NCBI GenBank assembly: GCA_002723255.1
Contig: PBNW01000011.1
Coordinates: 13,973-62,828, forward strand
Length of the DNA stretch: 48,856 nt
Reading direction: 5' to 3'
Origin: Pelagibacterium sp.
GTDB taxonomy: Bacteria; Pseudomonadota; Alphaproteobacteria; Rhizobiales; Devosiaceae
The notes under the pieces are model-generated. The model had not been told where the DNA came from. It saw nothing but the letters and a program-made list of their open reading frames with translations, and ran no database searches. Shown one piece after another: positions 8,814 to 15,066 of the stretch. Every line of letters begins with the position of its first letter. Position 1 is the stretch's first letter. A program made the translations under genes and the position numbers.

Positions 8814-9992
8814 ATGGGTTTTTTCGACGTTGTCGTTATCGGAGCCGGGGCGGCGGGCATGATGTGCGCGGCAACCGCCGGCCAGCGTGGCCGGTCGGTC
8901 CTCATTGTCGATCACGCCGAGGCGCCGGGCAAGAAGATCCGCATTTCGGGCGGCGGGCGGTGCAACTTCACCAACATCCACACGAGCCCGCAATCGTTCC
9001 TCTCGCAAAACCCAAAATTCGCAATTTCAGCTCTGAGGCGCTATCGCCCCGCGGACTTCATTGCGCTGGTGGAACGCTACGGCATCGCCTATCACGAAAA
9101 AACGCTCGGTCAGCTCTTTTGTGACGGGTCGGCCCAGCAGGTCATCGACATGCTGCTCGATGAAATGAAAGCCGCCGGCGTGCGGCTCGAACTGGGTGTC
9201 GGTGTCGAGGCGATCGAGCCTTCGGCCAATGGCTACGCCCTGCGGCTGCCCGACGGCCCGGTTACCTGCACATCGCTGGTCATAGCGACGGGTGGCAAGT
9301 CGATACCGAAAATGGGCGCCACCGGTTTTGCCTATCAGGTTGCGGCCCAGTTCGGTGTGCCGGTCGTCGAACCGCGCCCGGGCCTTGTGCCGCTCACCTT
9401 CGAGCCGGGCATGCTTGAGCGCCTTCGGCCACTTGCCGGGGTTTCGCTCGACGCAACGGTAAGCCACGGCAAAACCGCATTCCAAGAGGGCCTGCTGTTC
9501 ACCCATCGCGGGTTGAGTGGCCCCTCGATCCTGCAAATCTCTTCCTATTGGCGCGAGGGCAATGCCGTTGCCATCGATCTGGCACCGCAGGCCGATATCG
9601 CCCAATGGCTTGTCGAGGCGCGCGCGCGCAACGGCAAGCAGTCTGTGCTCAACGCGATTGCCGAGTTGCTGCCACGCCGGGTGGCCGAACTTGTTGTGGC
9701 GCAGGCTGGCGTTTCGGGCAATCTTGCCGATCTGGGGCGCAAGGGCATGGACGCCATCGTCGCCGCGATTTCGGACTGGCGGGTCAAACCGGTCGGCACG
9801 GAAGGGTATCGCACAGCCGAAGTGACTTTGGGCGGCATCGATACCGCGGCGCTCAGTTCCACCGACATGCAGGTCAAGGCGGTGCCCGGGCTCTATTTCA
9901 TCGGCGAGGCGGTCGACGTGACGGGCTGGCTCGGAGGTTACAACTTCCAATGGGCCTGGGCTTCGGGAAAGGCGAGCGGGTTGGCCGCTTAA
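8814..9992 (+). CDS. NAD(P)/FAD-dependent oxidoreductase, BaiN/HI0933 family
   Basis: The 392-residue flavoprotein begins with a Rossmann dinucleotide fold (VVIGAGAAGMMCAATAG, residues 6-22). The family motif ISGGGRCNFTN follows near residue 43. Its C-terminal FAD-binding motif is IGEAVDVTGWLGGYNFQWAW. The frame is open upstream into the L,D-transpeptidase gene, but the ATG at 8814 follows the terminator, has AGGA 4 bases away and starts right at the flavin fold. Family members are cytosolic flavin oxidoreductases; BaiN acts on bile acids in gut bacteria, but no such role is expected here. The true substrate is unknown. Confidence 0.88.
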   Translation: MGFFDVVVIGAGAAGMMCAATAGQRGRSVLIVDHAEAPGKKIRISGGGRCNFTNIHTSPQSFLSQNPKFAISALRRYRPADFIALVERYGIAYHEKTLGQLFCDGSAQQVIDMLLDEMKAAGVRLELGVGVEAIEPSANGYALRLPDGPVTCTSLVIATGGKSIPKMGATGFAYQVAAQFGVPVVEPRPGLVPLTFEPGMLERLRPLAGVSLDATVSHGKTAFQEGLLFTHRGLSGPSILQISSYWREGNAVAIDLAPQADIAQWLVEARARNGKQSVLNAIAELLPRRVAELVVAQAGVSGNLADLGRKGMDAIVAAISDWRVKPVGTEGYRTAEVTLGGIDTAALSSTDMQVKAVPGLYFIGEAVDVTGWLGGYNFQWAWASGKASGLAA

Positions 9993-10207
9993 CCGGGACT
10001 GATCACGGTGTGGACCGTTCCGGCGATGTTGGCGAGCCGGAGGTGGGCGCTCGAGGGCGAAAGATAACTCGAGGCGAACACAAATCCCCCGACCCCCAGA
10101 CAGATGATCGCCAGCCAACCGATGATGAACCCTCGCCGGCTATAGCCCTTGATGGGAGCCGATGATGCCGATTGGGCGGGATTACGTGCAAAGCCTGGAA
10201 AACTCAT
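9989..10207 (-). CDS. Small single-pass membrane protein (hypothetical)
   Basis: The 72-residue frame overlaps the BaiN stop tail-to-tail by 4 bp. It has a Ser/Ala-rich N-terminus, a basic patch (KGYSRRG) and one convincing transmembrane helix (about residues 27-46, GFIIGWLAIICLGVGGFVF). A short tail follows that would lie outside the cytoplasm. The ribosome binding site is weak. I do not recognise the family. The clear helix with positive residues on the inner side makes it more than a random frame. Confidence 0.5.
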   Translation of the reverse strand: MSFPGFARNPAQSASSAPIKGYSRRGFIIGWLAIICLGVGGFVFASSYLSPSSAHLRLANIAGTVHTVISPG

Positions 10208-10527
10208 AAATCACAAATCCGGGAGCATGGATGATCGCTCCCTTTGTCGCTTGTGAATGTGCTGGGCCAATGGCGCAATAACGCCAAGACAAAGGCATTA
10301 GCGACACATTTGCGGCCGGAGTCGGTGGTGGCTGATTCAAAGGAAACGGACAGACCGCGCTTTGTGTTCCAAAGCCCGCAATTGTTGGGGATTCTCGTTG
10401 CATTGGGGAACCAAGCGGGGAAGGCGACGTTCATTTGCCATGACGGCTGGGGTGCCGATCGGGGCATGAGTTGAGCCTCGCGGTTCCAGCCTGAAAACTT
10501 GAAACAAGCGATTTCAGGAGAAAACTA
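10208..10527. other. Upstream region of the PRC-barrel gene with a nested inverted repeat
   Basis: This 320-bp stretch has no convincing gene. At 10241-10295 the arms CCTTTGTC and GACAAAGG enclose a smaller TGGCG/CGCCA hairpin, and an alternative TGTCGC/GCGACA pairing (10245-10250 with 10301-10306) is possible. The sigma-EcfG promoter at 10407-10431 lies further downstream. Confidence 0.5.
10407..10431 (+). promoter_or_regulatory. Sigma-EcfG promoter of the PRC-barrel gene
   Basis: GGAAC at 10407-10411 and CGTT at 10428-10431 are separated by exactly 16 bases. This equals the spacing of the nepR and phyR promoters in this window and fits the published GSR consensus. It implies a leader of about 90 bases. 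Confidence 0.82.
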
Positions 10528-11682
10528 ATGTATCGCAAGCTTCTTGCCTCGACCGCGCTGGCTCTGGTTGTTACCGGCGGCGCCTATGCTCAGGAAATGG
10601 CCCCGGCTGATCCCGCCATGGCCCCTGCAGAACCCATGATGGAGACGCCCGCGGAACCCGAAACTCCGCAGGAGCCTCTTGTTAGCGCCGAAGAAACCGG
10701 CATCAATGCCGACGGTTGGCTGGCCACCGAAATCATCGGTGAAACCATTTATAATTCCACGGGCGACGACGCCGAAGCCATCGGCGACGTCAATGACTTC
10801 GTGCTCGACCAGAACGGCGAAATCGGTGCCGTTGTCGTCGGTGTCGGCGGTTTCCTTGGCATCGGCCAGAAGAGCGTCGCCATCAACTGGTCCGACCTTG
10901 AACTGTCCGAGGATATGGACGGCAATAACCGTCTCGTTGCCAGCATGACCCGCGAACAGCTTGAAAATGCTGCCGAATTCGACCGCCAGGAATGGCTGGC
11001 AAGTGAATCGGCTGCCGCCGCCGAAATGGATTCGATGGGTGCCGGCGATGCCATGGCTCCCGCTCCCGCCGGTGATGCGATGGCGCCCGCCGCCCCCGCT
11101 GACGACGCGATGGCAACTGAAGAAGCTGCCCCTGCCGATGACGCCATGGCAAGCGAAGAAGCTGCCCCGGCTGATGACGCGATGGCATCTGAAGAAGCTG
11201 CTCCGGCCGATGATGCCATGGCAGCTGAAGAAGCTGCCCCGGCTGATGACGCCATGGCAAGCGAAGAAGCCGCTCCCGCTGAAGACGCGATGGCAACCGA
11301 GGAAGCCCCGGCTGAAGCCGACGCTGCCGCTGCTGCCGATTTCGACAGCATGGAATCGGTCGCTACCGCCGATATTTCGGCAGATGAGTTGACCGGTACG
11401 GCGGTTTACGGTGCGGGCGATGAGGAAATCGGCTCGATCGGCGACATCCTGCTTTCGGAAGACGGCACGGTTGATGCCGTTGTCATCGACTTCGGCGGCT
11501 TCCTGGGTATTGCCACCAAGCCTGTTGCCGTTGCCTTCGACAATCTGACTTTCGTCCGCGACGAAAATGGCGGCCTGATCCTGCGCACTCCGCTTACCGC
11601 CGAGGAACTGGAAGCCGCTCCCGAGTATGACGAGGAAGCCTATCTCTCGGCTCCCGAAGACAACTCGCTGATCGTCGAGTAA
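10528..11682 (+). CDS. Exported protein with two PRC-barrel domains joined by a 12-residue repeat linker
   Basis: The 384-residue product has a Sec signal peptide (about 1-21, ending AYA-Q). PRC-barrel domain 1 covers about 60-150 (IGDVNDFVLDQNGEIGAVVVGVGGFLGIG). A low-complexity acidic linker of about 100 residues follows, then PRC-barrel domain 2 (about 288-370, IGSIGDILLSEDGTVDAVVIDFGGFLGIA). Within the linker, PADDAMA[TSA]EEAA repeats six times. PRC barrels are small beta-barrels that bind partner proteins or RNA and are common in stress-induced envelope proteins of Rhizobiales. The sigma-EcfG promoter upstream puts it in the general stress regulon. AGGAGAA precedes the ATG. The partner and exact role are unknown. 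Confidence 0.88.
   Translation: MYRKLLASTALALVVTGGAYAQEMAPADPAMAPAEPMMETPAEPETPQEPLVSAEETGINADGWLATEIIGETIYNSTGDDAEAIGDVNDFVLDQNGEIGAVVVGVGGFLGIGQKSVAINWSDLELSEDMDGNNRLVASMTREQLENAAEFDRQEWLASESAAAAEMDSMGAGDAMAPAPAGDAMAPAAPADDAMATEEAAPADDAMASEEAAPADDAMASEEAAPADDAMAAEEAAPADDAMASEEAAPAEDAMATEEAPAEADAAAAADFDSMESVATADISADELTGTAVYGAGDEEIGSIGDILLSEDGTVDAVVIDFGGFLGIATKPVAVAFDNLTFVRDENGGLILRTPLTAEELEAAPEYDEEAYLSAPEDNSLIVE
11095..11310 (+). repeat. Six 36-bp tandem repeats in the PRC-barrel gene
   Basis: Six consecutive 36-base units encode PADDAMA[TSA]EEAA with mostly synonymous differences; the sixth reads PAEDAMATEEAP. A repeat of this kind could change in copy number between strains. Confidence 0.9.
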
Positions 11683-11706
11683 CCAACGCCTACCACACTT
11701 GACGGG

Positions 11707-11736
11707 AAAGGGCCGGCCTTACAAGCCGGCCCTTTT
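11707..11736 (+). terminator. Rho-independent terminator of the PRC-barrel gene
   Basis: AAAGGGCCGGC (11707-11717) pairs with GCCGGCCCTTT (11725-11735) and ends in a T-run. Confidence 0.88.
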
Positions 11737-11836
11737 GCCATGTCAGCCGCCCGGGCGAGGAGCGGATGGTCGATTTTCACAACGGCACTGGTGGGCCATC
11801 CCCAAACCGCATTTCTCCCTGAAAAGGAGGGATGCC

Positions 11837-12055
11837 ATGGCTGACAAGATCATACCTGCCTGTTTCGATGCCGGCGCCATCGCCCGTAGCCCAGCCGAAA
11901 TTGCCAGGGACCCCACACTGTCCCATGCACGCAAGATCGAACTGCTTGAACCTCTCAGGGACCATCACGCCGCTCCGGCGAACAAAGGCGTGCTGCGCGG
12001 TGCCGATCTCGACAAGCTCTTCAAGCTCAATTCGCTGGCCAAGGACCACGGGTAA
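11837..12055 (+). CDS. Small conserved-looking protein of unknown function
   Basis: The 72-residue frame has an excellent ribosome binding site (AAGGAGGG, 5 bases before the ATG) and its own terminator, which is good evidence that it is expressed. The protein is soluble and mixed-charge, with predicted helices (SPAEIARDPTLSHARKIELL, then LRGADLDKLFKLNSLAKDHG). It has no signal peptide and one Cys near residue 9. I do not recognise the family. It sits between two sigma-EcfG-controlled units, but I see no GGAAC box of its own, so its regulation is open. Confidence 0.78.
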   Translation: MADKIIPACFDAGAIARSPAEIARDPTLSHARKIELLEPLRDHHAAPANKGVLRGADLDKLFKLNSLAKDHG

Positions 12056-12065
12056 TCCCGGCCAC

Positions 12066-12098
12066 AAAAAAAGGCCGGTCACATTGACCGGCCTTTTT
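12066..12098. terminator. Bidirectional terminator between the small protein and the YqjE-like gene
   Basis: GGCCGGTCA (12073-12081), loop CAT, TGACCGGCC (12085-12093), with A-run before and T-run after. It can stop transcription from both convergent genes. Confidence 0.88.
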
Positions 12099-12115
12099 CC
12101 TGTGTGTTGCTAGGC

Positions 12116-12547
12116 TCAATCGTCGTCATCGCCGCCGGACGTGCCAAAATACCAGCCAAGCGCGATGGCGGCCACGGCGGGCCAGAACAACCGTCCCCGG
12201 GCTCGAGAGGCGATGCGCAGGCCGGTCGATGCCAGCGAAACAGTGGACGCCATCATCGCCGTATTGGCGGAATTGCGGCGCTTCTGTTCTTTCTTGTGTT
12301 TGTGCCGGGCGATGACGATACCCAGCGAAATGCCCGCGAGAACAAGAAAGCCCGCGCCCATAATTAGGGCGGCTTCCAACGGGCCGGTTTCCTGAGCCAG
12401 CCAGATATAGAGCGCGGCGATAAGGAAGCCGAGCCCGACCAGGCCGATCAGGCCGATGATTGCGTAAACGGCAACCGACATCCCCATCGACCGGACAGCC
12501 GATGTTGCGCGGTCGGTCACCGCCGTGAAAGGTGCGGTCAGCGCCAT
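12116..12547 (-). CDS. YqjE-like membrane protein (phage holin superfamily III-like)
   Basis: The 143-residue protein has two adjacent transmembrane helices (about 25-50 and 60-80), a basic cytosolic stretch (ARHKHKKEQKRR) and a shorter hydrophobic segment near the C-terminus. It ends in GGDDDD. This organisation, and its position just after a YqjD/ElaB-like gene, match the E. coli yqjD-yqjE pair. YqjE-type proteins carry a holin-like domain but are not lysis proteins as far as known. The start overlaps no neighbour and has AGGAG nearby. It shares the sigma-EcfG promoter at 12929-12953 with the gene upstream. Confidence 0.78.
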   Translation of the reverse strand: MALTAPFTAVTDRATSAVRSMGMSVAVYAIIGLIGLVGLGFLIAALYIWLAQETGPLEAALIMGAGFLVLAGISLGIVIARHKHKKEQKRRNSANTAMMASTVSLASTGLRIASRARGRLFWPAVAAIALGWYFGTSGGDDDD

Positions 12548-12558
12548 GGCGCCGCTCC

Positions 12559-12891
12559 TTAAAGAATTTTGGAAAGAACGAAACCGACGCCGGCCGCGAT
12601 AAGCACTGACGAGATCGGCTTTTCGCGGATCATCGACTTGAGTTCGCCTTCCGCGGCCTCGAAACTGTCCTGGACCTGCTCCAGTGTCTCTTCGCCCTTT
12701 TGTTCCGCGGTCTTGCGGAGGCGGCGGGCTTCGGATTTGGCTCCGTCGGTGCGATATTTGACGACATCGCCCAGCGTTGCCGTGATGGCGGCGACGTCTT
12801 CGCGCAGCGCCGCGATTTCGGCATCGAGATCTTTTGCCGGATCGTCAGTGTTGGCTTTTGCTGTACGGGCTGTTGTTGCGGCTCGGGCCAT
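12559..12891 (-). CDS. YqjD/ElaB-like membrane-anchored protein (DUF883)
   Basis: The 110-residue protein is mostly a long charged helix or coiled coil (about 18-85). It ends in a short hydrophobic C-terminal anchor (ISSVLIAAGVGFVLSKIL). This is the layout of the ElaB/YqjD/YgaM family, tail-anchored inner-membrane proteins that bind ribosomes in stationary phase in E. coli, where they are RpoS-dependent. Here the gene has its own sigma-EcfG promoter, which gives the equivalent stress control in an alphaproteobacterium. It is followed 11 bp later by the YqjE-like gene in one operon. Confidence 0.85.
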   Translation of the reverse strand: MARAATTARTAKANTDDPAKDLDAEIAALREDVAAITATLGDVVKYRTDGAKSEARRLRKTAEQKGEETLEQVQDSFEAAEGELKSMIREKPISSVLIAAGVGFVLSKIL

Positions 12892-12928
12892 GATTGGCCT
12901 CCCATGTTTGAGTTATACCCGCAACTCT

Positions 12929-12953
12929 AACGCCGAAACGAAAGAGAGGTTCC
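12929..12953 (-). promoter_or_regulatory. Sigma-EcfG promoter of the yqjD-yqjE-like operon
   Basis: On the minus strand GGAAC (12953-12949) and CGTT (12932-12929) are separated by 16 bases. The coding start lies 37 bases downstream. The GGAAC box is inside the hairpin at 12948-12972. Confidence 0.85.
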
Positions 12954-12972
12954 GGGCGCAATGCCCGAAACC
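12948..12972 (-). terminator. Hairpin after ecfG, overlapping the next promoter
   Basis: On the minus strand GGTTTCGGGC pairs with GCCCGGAACC over 10 bp (one G-U wobble) around a 5-base loop. It lies 28 bases past the ecfG stop. There is no long U-run, so termination strength is uncertain. The right arm carries the GGAAC box of the next operon. Confidence 0.6.
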
Positions 12973-12999
12973 CCTTAATTTTCCGCGTTTTGTGATGTG

Positions 13000-13557
13000 T
13001 CAGGCCGCGCTGGAGGAGGAAAGGTTCATAACCCCGACCGCCACGGCGTCGGGACCGAACTCGCCATCGCCCTCGAGCTTGAGGATGGTCGCCAGCTGCG
13101 TGCGGGCACGGCTGACACGGCTCTTGATCGTGCCGACTGCGCAATCGCAGATTTCAGCCGCTTCCTCGTAGGAAAATCCCGAGGCGCCCACCAGGATGAG
13201 CGCTTCGCGCTGATCTTCGGGGAGCTGGTTTACGGCCTTCTTGAAATCTTCCATATCGAGGCGACCGACCTGTTCGGGATGGCTCGAGAGCTTTTCGGCC
13301 ATTGCCCCTTCGGGATCGGACACTTCGCGCTTGCGCTTGCGCATCTGACTATAGAATTCATTGCGCAGAATGGTGAAGAGCCAGCCCTTGAGATTGGTGC
13401 CGGGCGTGAACGAGGACCGCTTGTCCCAGGCGCGCACAAGAGTCTCCTGCACAAGATCGTCGGCCTTGTCGGCGGCACCGACAAGCGACATGGCAAAGGC
13501 ACGAAGATTGGGAATTACGGCGAGCAGTTCGGCGCGGAAATCATATGTGTCTGACAT
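13000..13557 (-). CDS. ecfG: ECF sigma factor EcfG, general stress response
   Basis: The 185-residue protein has the two ECF regions. Region 2 (about 12-75) includes DKADDLVQETLVRAWDKRSSF and the GWLFTILRNEFYSQMRKRKRE segment that contacts the -10 element. Region 4 (about 110-165) contains LPEDQREALILVGASGFSYEEAAEI and GTIKSRVSRARTQL, the helix-turn-helix that reads the -35 box. It directs RNA polymerase to GGAAC-N16-CGTT promoters. In unstressed cells NepR holds it; phosphorylated PhyR frees it. It is co-transcribed after nepR with a 9-bp gap and a clean AGGAGG. The neighbours make the GSR assignment very secure. Confidence 0.95.
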   Translation of the reverse strand: MSDTYDFRAELLAVIPNLRAFAMSLVGAADKADDLVQETLVRAWDKRSSFTPGTNLKGWLFTILRNEFYSQMRKRKREVSDPEGAMAEKLSSHPEQVGRLDMEDFKKAVNQLPEDQREALILVGASGFSYEEAAEICDCAVGTIKSRVSRARTQLATILKLEGDGEFGPDAVAVGVMNLSSSSAA

Positions 13558-13566
13558 GGCCGCCTC

Positions 13567-13758
13567 CTATTCGGACTTGGACTTGTCATCGTCTCCGAGC
13601 TTACCAAGCAGCTCAAGCAGACGATCGGGAACCGGCTCTGCGACGACGTCGTCGTAGAGTTCGCGTAGCTTGAGCCCAATGAAGGCCTGTGAATCTGCTC
13701 CCAGGCTCGGCTTTTCTTCGCCCTCACGGACCTTTTCGTCCTGATCGTCACTGGTCAT
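13567..13758 (-). CDS. nepR: Anti-sigma factor NepR
   Basis: The 63-residue acidic protein contains the NepR core IGLKLRELYDDVVAEPVPDR followed by LLELLGKLGDD (about residues 27-57). These are the two helices that clamp EcfG and, in the stressed state, PhyR. The frame is open further upstream. The ATG at 13758 gives the normal NepR size and lies 60 bases after the -10 of its sigma-EcfG promoter, so I chose it although no strong Shine-Dalgarno is visible. It is first gene of the nepR-ecfG operon and divergent from phyR. Its own promoter is of the type it restrains, which gives the classic feedback loop. Confidence 0.93.
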   Translation of the reverse strand: MTSDDQDEKVREGEEKPSLGADSQAFIGLKLRELYDDVVAEPVPDRLLELLGKLGDDDKSKSE

Positions 13759-13818
13759 GTTTCTGCTGCTGAGTTGCGTCACGTTTACCCCACAAAGCGA
13801 CTTGTTGTTGGCTCCGGA

Positions 13819-13843
13819 AACGTCAAGAGTAAAAAAAAGTTCC
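13819..13843 (-). promoter_or_regulatory. Sigma-EcfG promoter of nepR-ecfG
   Basis: On the minus strand GGAAC (13843-13839), 16 bases, CGTT (13822-13819). It is divergent from the phyR promoter, with only 8 bases between the two -35 boxes. Confidence 0.93.
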
Positions 13844-13851
13844 ATCGTTGC

Positions 13852-13876
13852 GGAACTTTTTGTCAAAGGTGCCGTT
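13852..13876 (+). promoter_or_regulatory. Sigma-EcfG promoter of phyR
   Basis: GGAAC (13852-13856), 16 bases, CGTT (13873-13876); the phyR ATG lies 60 bases further on. It is back-to-back with the nepR-ecfG promoter. Confidence 0.93.
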
Positions 13877-13936
13877 ATCGGTCCATTGTCGCCGCCTGCG
13901 CGTAAGGCGAGGCGACTTTCCGAGGGAGCTATATTT

Positions 13937-14734
13937 ATGAATCTTGCTGAGTTGATTGCGCCGCACATTCCTTATCTGAGGCGTTTTGCGCGGTCGTTGA
14001 CCGGTAGCCAGTCGAGTGGCGACGCCTATGTTTCTGCAACGCTCGAGGCGCTTGTTGCCGACAGGTCGATCTTTCCGACCGACCTCGATCCCAAGGTGGC
14101 CCTTTACAAGGTCTTTTCCCAGCTCTGGAAGTCGGTCGATATCAATCTGGCCGAGCTGCCTCCCGCGGCACACGCATGGGAAGAGCAGGCTCGCCGCAGT
14201 TTGCGTGCGATTGCGCCGCTGCCGCGTCAGGCTTTTCTTCTCATGGCCGTCGAACGGTTTTCCAACGCCGAGGGTGCCGAAATTCTTGGCGTCAGCGACG
14301 TGGAATTCGCCGAGCTCATCGAATCCGCTTCCACGGAGATGGCCCGTCAGGTTGCAACGACCGTTCTGATTATCGAGGACGAGCCCCTGATCGCCATGGA
14401 CATCGAGCAGATGGTTGAGTCGCTGGGCCATTCGGTGACCGGCGTTGCGCGGACTCACAAGGAAGCGGTCGAGCTTTTCAATCAGCGCCGGCCCGGCCTC
14501 GTTCTCGCCGATATCCAGCTTGCCGATGGCAGCTCGGGCATCGACGCGGTCAACGACATGTTGCGCTCGGCCAGCGTGCCGGTCATCTTCATCACCGCGT
14601 TCCCTGAACGTCTTCTGACCGGTGAACGGCCCGAGCCTGCCTTTCTGGTCACCAAGCCCTTCCAGCCCGACATGGTCAAGGCGCTGGTCAGTCAGGTGCT
14701 GTTCTTTTCCGAACAGATGGAACAGGCCGCATAA
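13937..14734 (+). CDS. phyR: Response regulator PhyR (sigma-like domain plus receiver)
   Basis: The 265-residue protein has the inverted PhyR layout. A sigma-like domain mimicking ECF regions 2 and 4 comes first (about 1-135, [41 protein letters not shown]). A receiver domain follows (about 140-260, [22 protein letters not shown]) with the phospho-acceptor Asp in LADIQLADG and the conserved Lys in VTKPF. On phosphorylation the sigma-like domain binds NepR and frees EcfG. The open frame extends upstream to 13757. The ATG at 13937 has GAGGGAG 8 bases before it and begins the domain properly. Its own promoter is sigma-EcfG dependent. Confidence 0.95.
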   Translation: MNLAELIAPHIPYLRRFARSLTGSQSSGDAYVSATLEALVADRSIFPTDLDPKVALYKVFSQLWKSVDINLAELPPAAHAWEEQARRSLRAIAPLPRQAFLLMAVERFSNAEGAEILGVSDVEFAELIESASTEMARQVATTVLIIEDEPLIAMDIEQMVESLGHSVTGVARTHKEAVELFNQRRPGLVLADIQLADGSSGIDAVNDMLRSASVPVIFITAFPERLLTGERPEPAFLVTKPFQPDMVKALVSQVLFFSEQMEQAA

Positions 14735-14742
14735 ATCGGCGC

Positions 14743-14764
14743 GGCGCCGGAACAACCCGGCGCC
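14743..14764 (+). terminator. Hairpin after phyR, overlapping the next promoter
   Basis: GGCGCCGG (14743-14750) and CCGGCGCC (14757-14764) form an 8-bp perfect stem with a 6-base loop, 8 bases past the phyR stop. It lacks a T-run. The GGAAC box of the DUF1328 promoter begins in its left arm. Confidence 0.55.
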
Positions 14765-14773
14765 CGGTTCGTT
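14749..14773 (+). promoter_or_regulatory. Sigma-EcfG promoter of the DUF1328 gene
   Basis: GGAAC (14749-14753), 16 bases, CGTT (14770-14773), with the coding start 36 bases downstream. Confidence 0.85.
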
Positions 14774-14808
14774 CTCCCACACGTTCAGAATTTTACGGGA
14801 GTACGATC

Positions 14809-14976
14809 ATGTTCGGTTGGGCTCTGGCATTTCTCATAATTGCCATTATCGCCGGCGTTCTCGGATTTGGCGGGATCGCCGGGGCAGCATCCTCGATTGC
14901 ACAGATTCTATTCTTTGTATTTCTCGTCGCAATGGTTATTGGTCTCATCTTCGGGTTGGCTCGGCGCGCACGCTAG
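14809..14976 (+). CDS. DUF1328 (YtjA-family) small membrane protein
   Basis: The 55-residue product is almost entirely hydrophobic. It has two helices ([20 protein letters not shown], then a [11 protein letters not shown] turn and [18 protein letters not shown]) and a basic end (ARRAR). This is the recognisable pattern of the DUF1328/YtjA family of tiny inner-membrane proteins, which are often stress-induced. Its molecular role is unknown. It has a sigma-EcfG promoter directly upstream and an ACGGGAG ribosome binding site. It lies between phyR and the histidine kinase gene. Confidence 0.9.
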   Translation: MFGWALAFLIIAIIAGVLGFGGIAGAASSIAQILFFVFLVAMVIGLIFGLARRAR

Positions 14977-15003
14977 CAGCCCCATGGTGCTGAGACGAAA
15001 AAC

Positions 15004-15025
15004 GAGCCGCCCATCGGGGCGGTTT
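15004..15025 (+). terminator. Weak terminator after the DUF1328 gene
   Basis: CCGCCC (15007-15012) pairs with GGGCGG (15017-15022), extended by A-T and G-T pairs, and ends in TTT. It also argues that the following gene has its own promoter. Confidence 0.55.
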
Positions 15026-15066
15026 AAGTGGGGCTTGTGGAACACTCGGACAAACATGCGTCGCCT

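Noticed and set aside
10204-10474. Short frames on both strands upstream of the PRC-barrel gene
   Set aside because: They overlap the promoter, lack ribosome binding sites and show no protein-like features.
11095-11310. CRISPR-like array because of regular 36-bp units
   Set aside because: The units are contiguous without spacers and encode a continuous in-frame protein repeat.
12116-12547. Phage remnant because of the holin-like domain
   Set aside because: No other phage gene nearby; the pairing with a YqjD-like gene and the stress promoter fit the chromosomal yqjD-yqjE pair.
15039-15062. GGAAC-N15-CGTC near the kinase start as a sigma-EcfG promoter
   Set aside because: Spacing is one base short, the -10 differs, and the predicted transcription start would lie at or after the chosen ATG.
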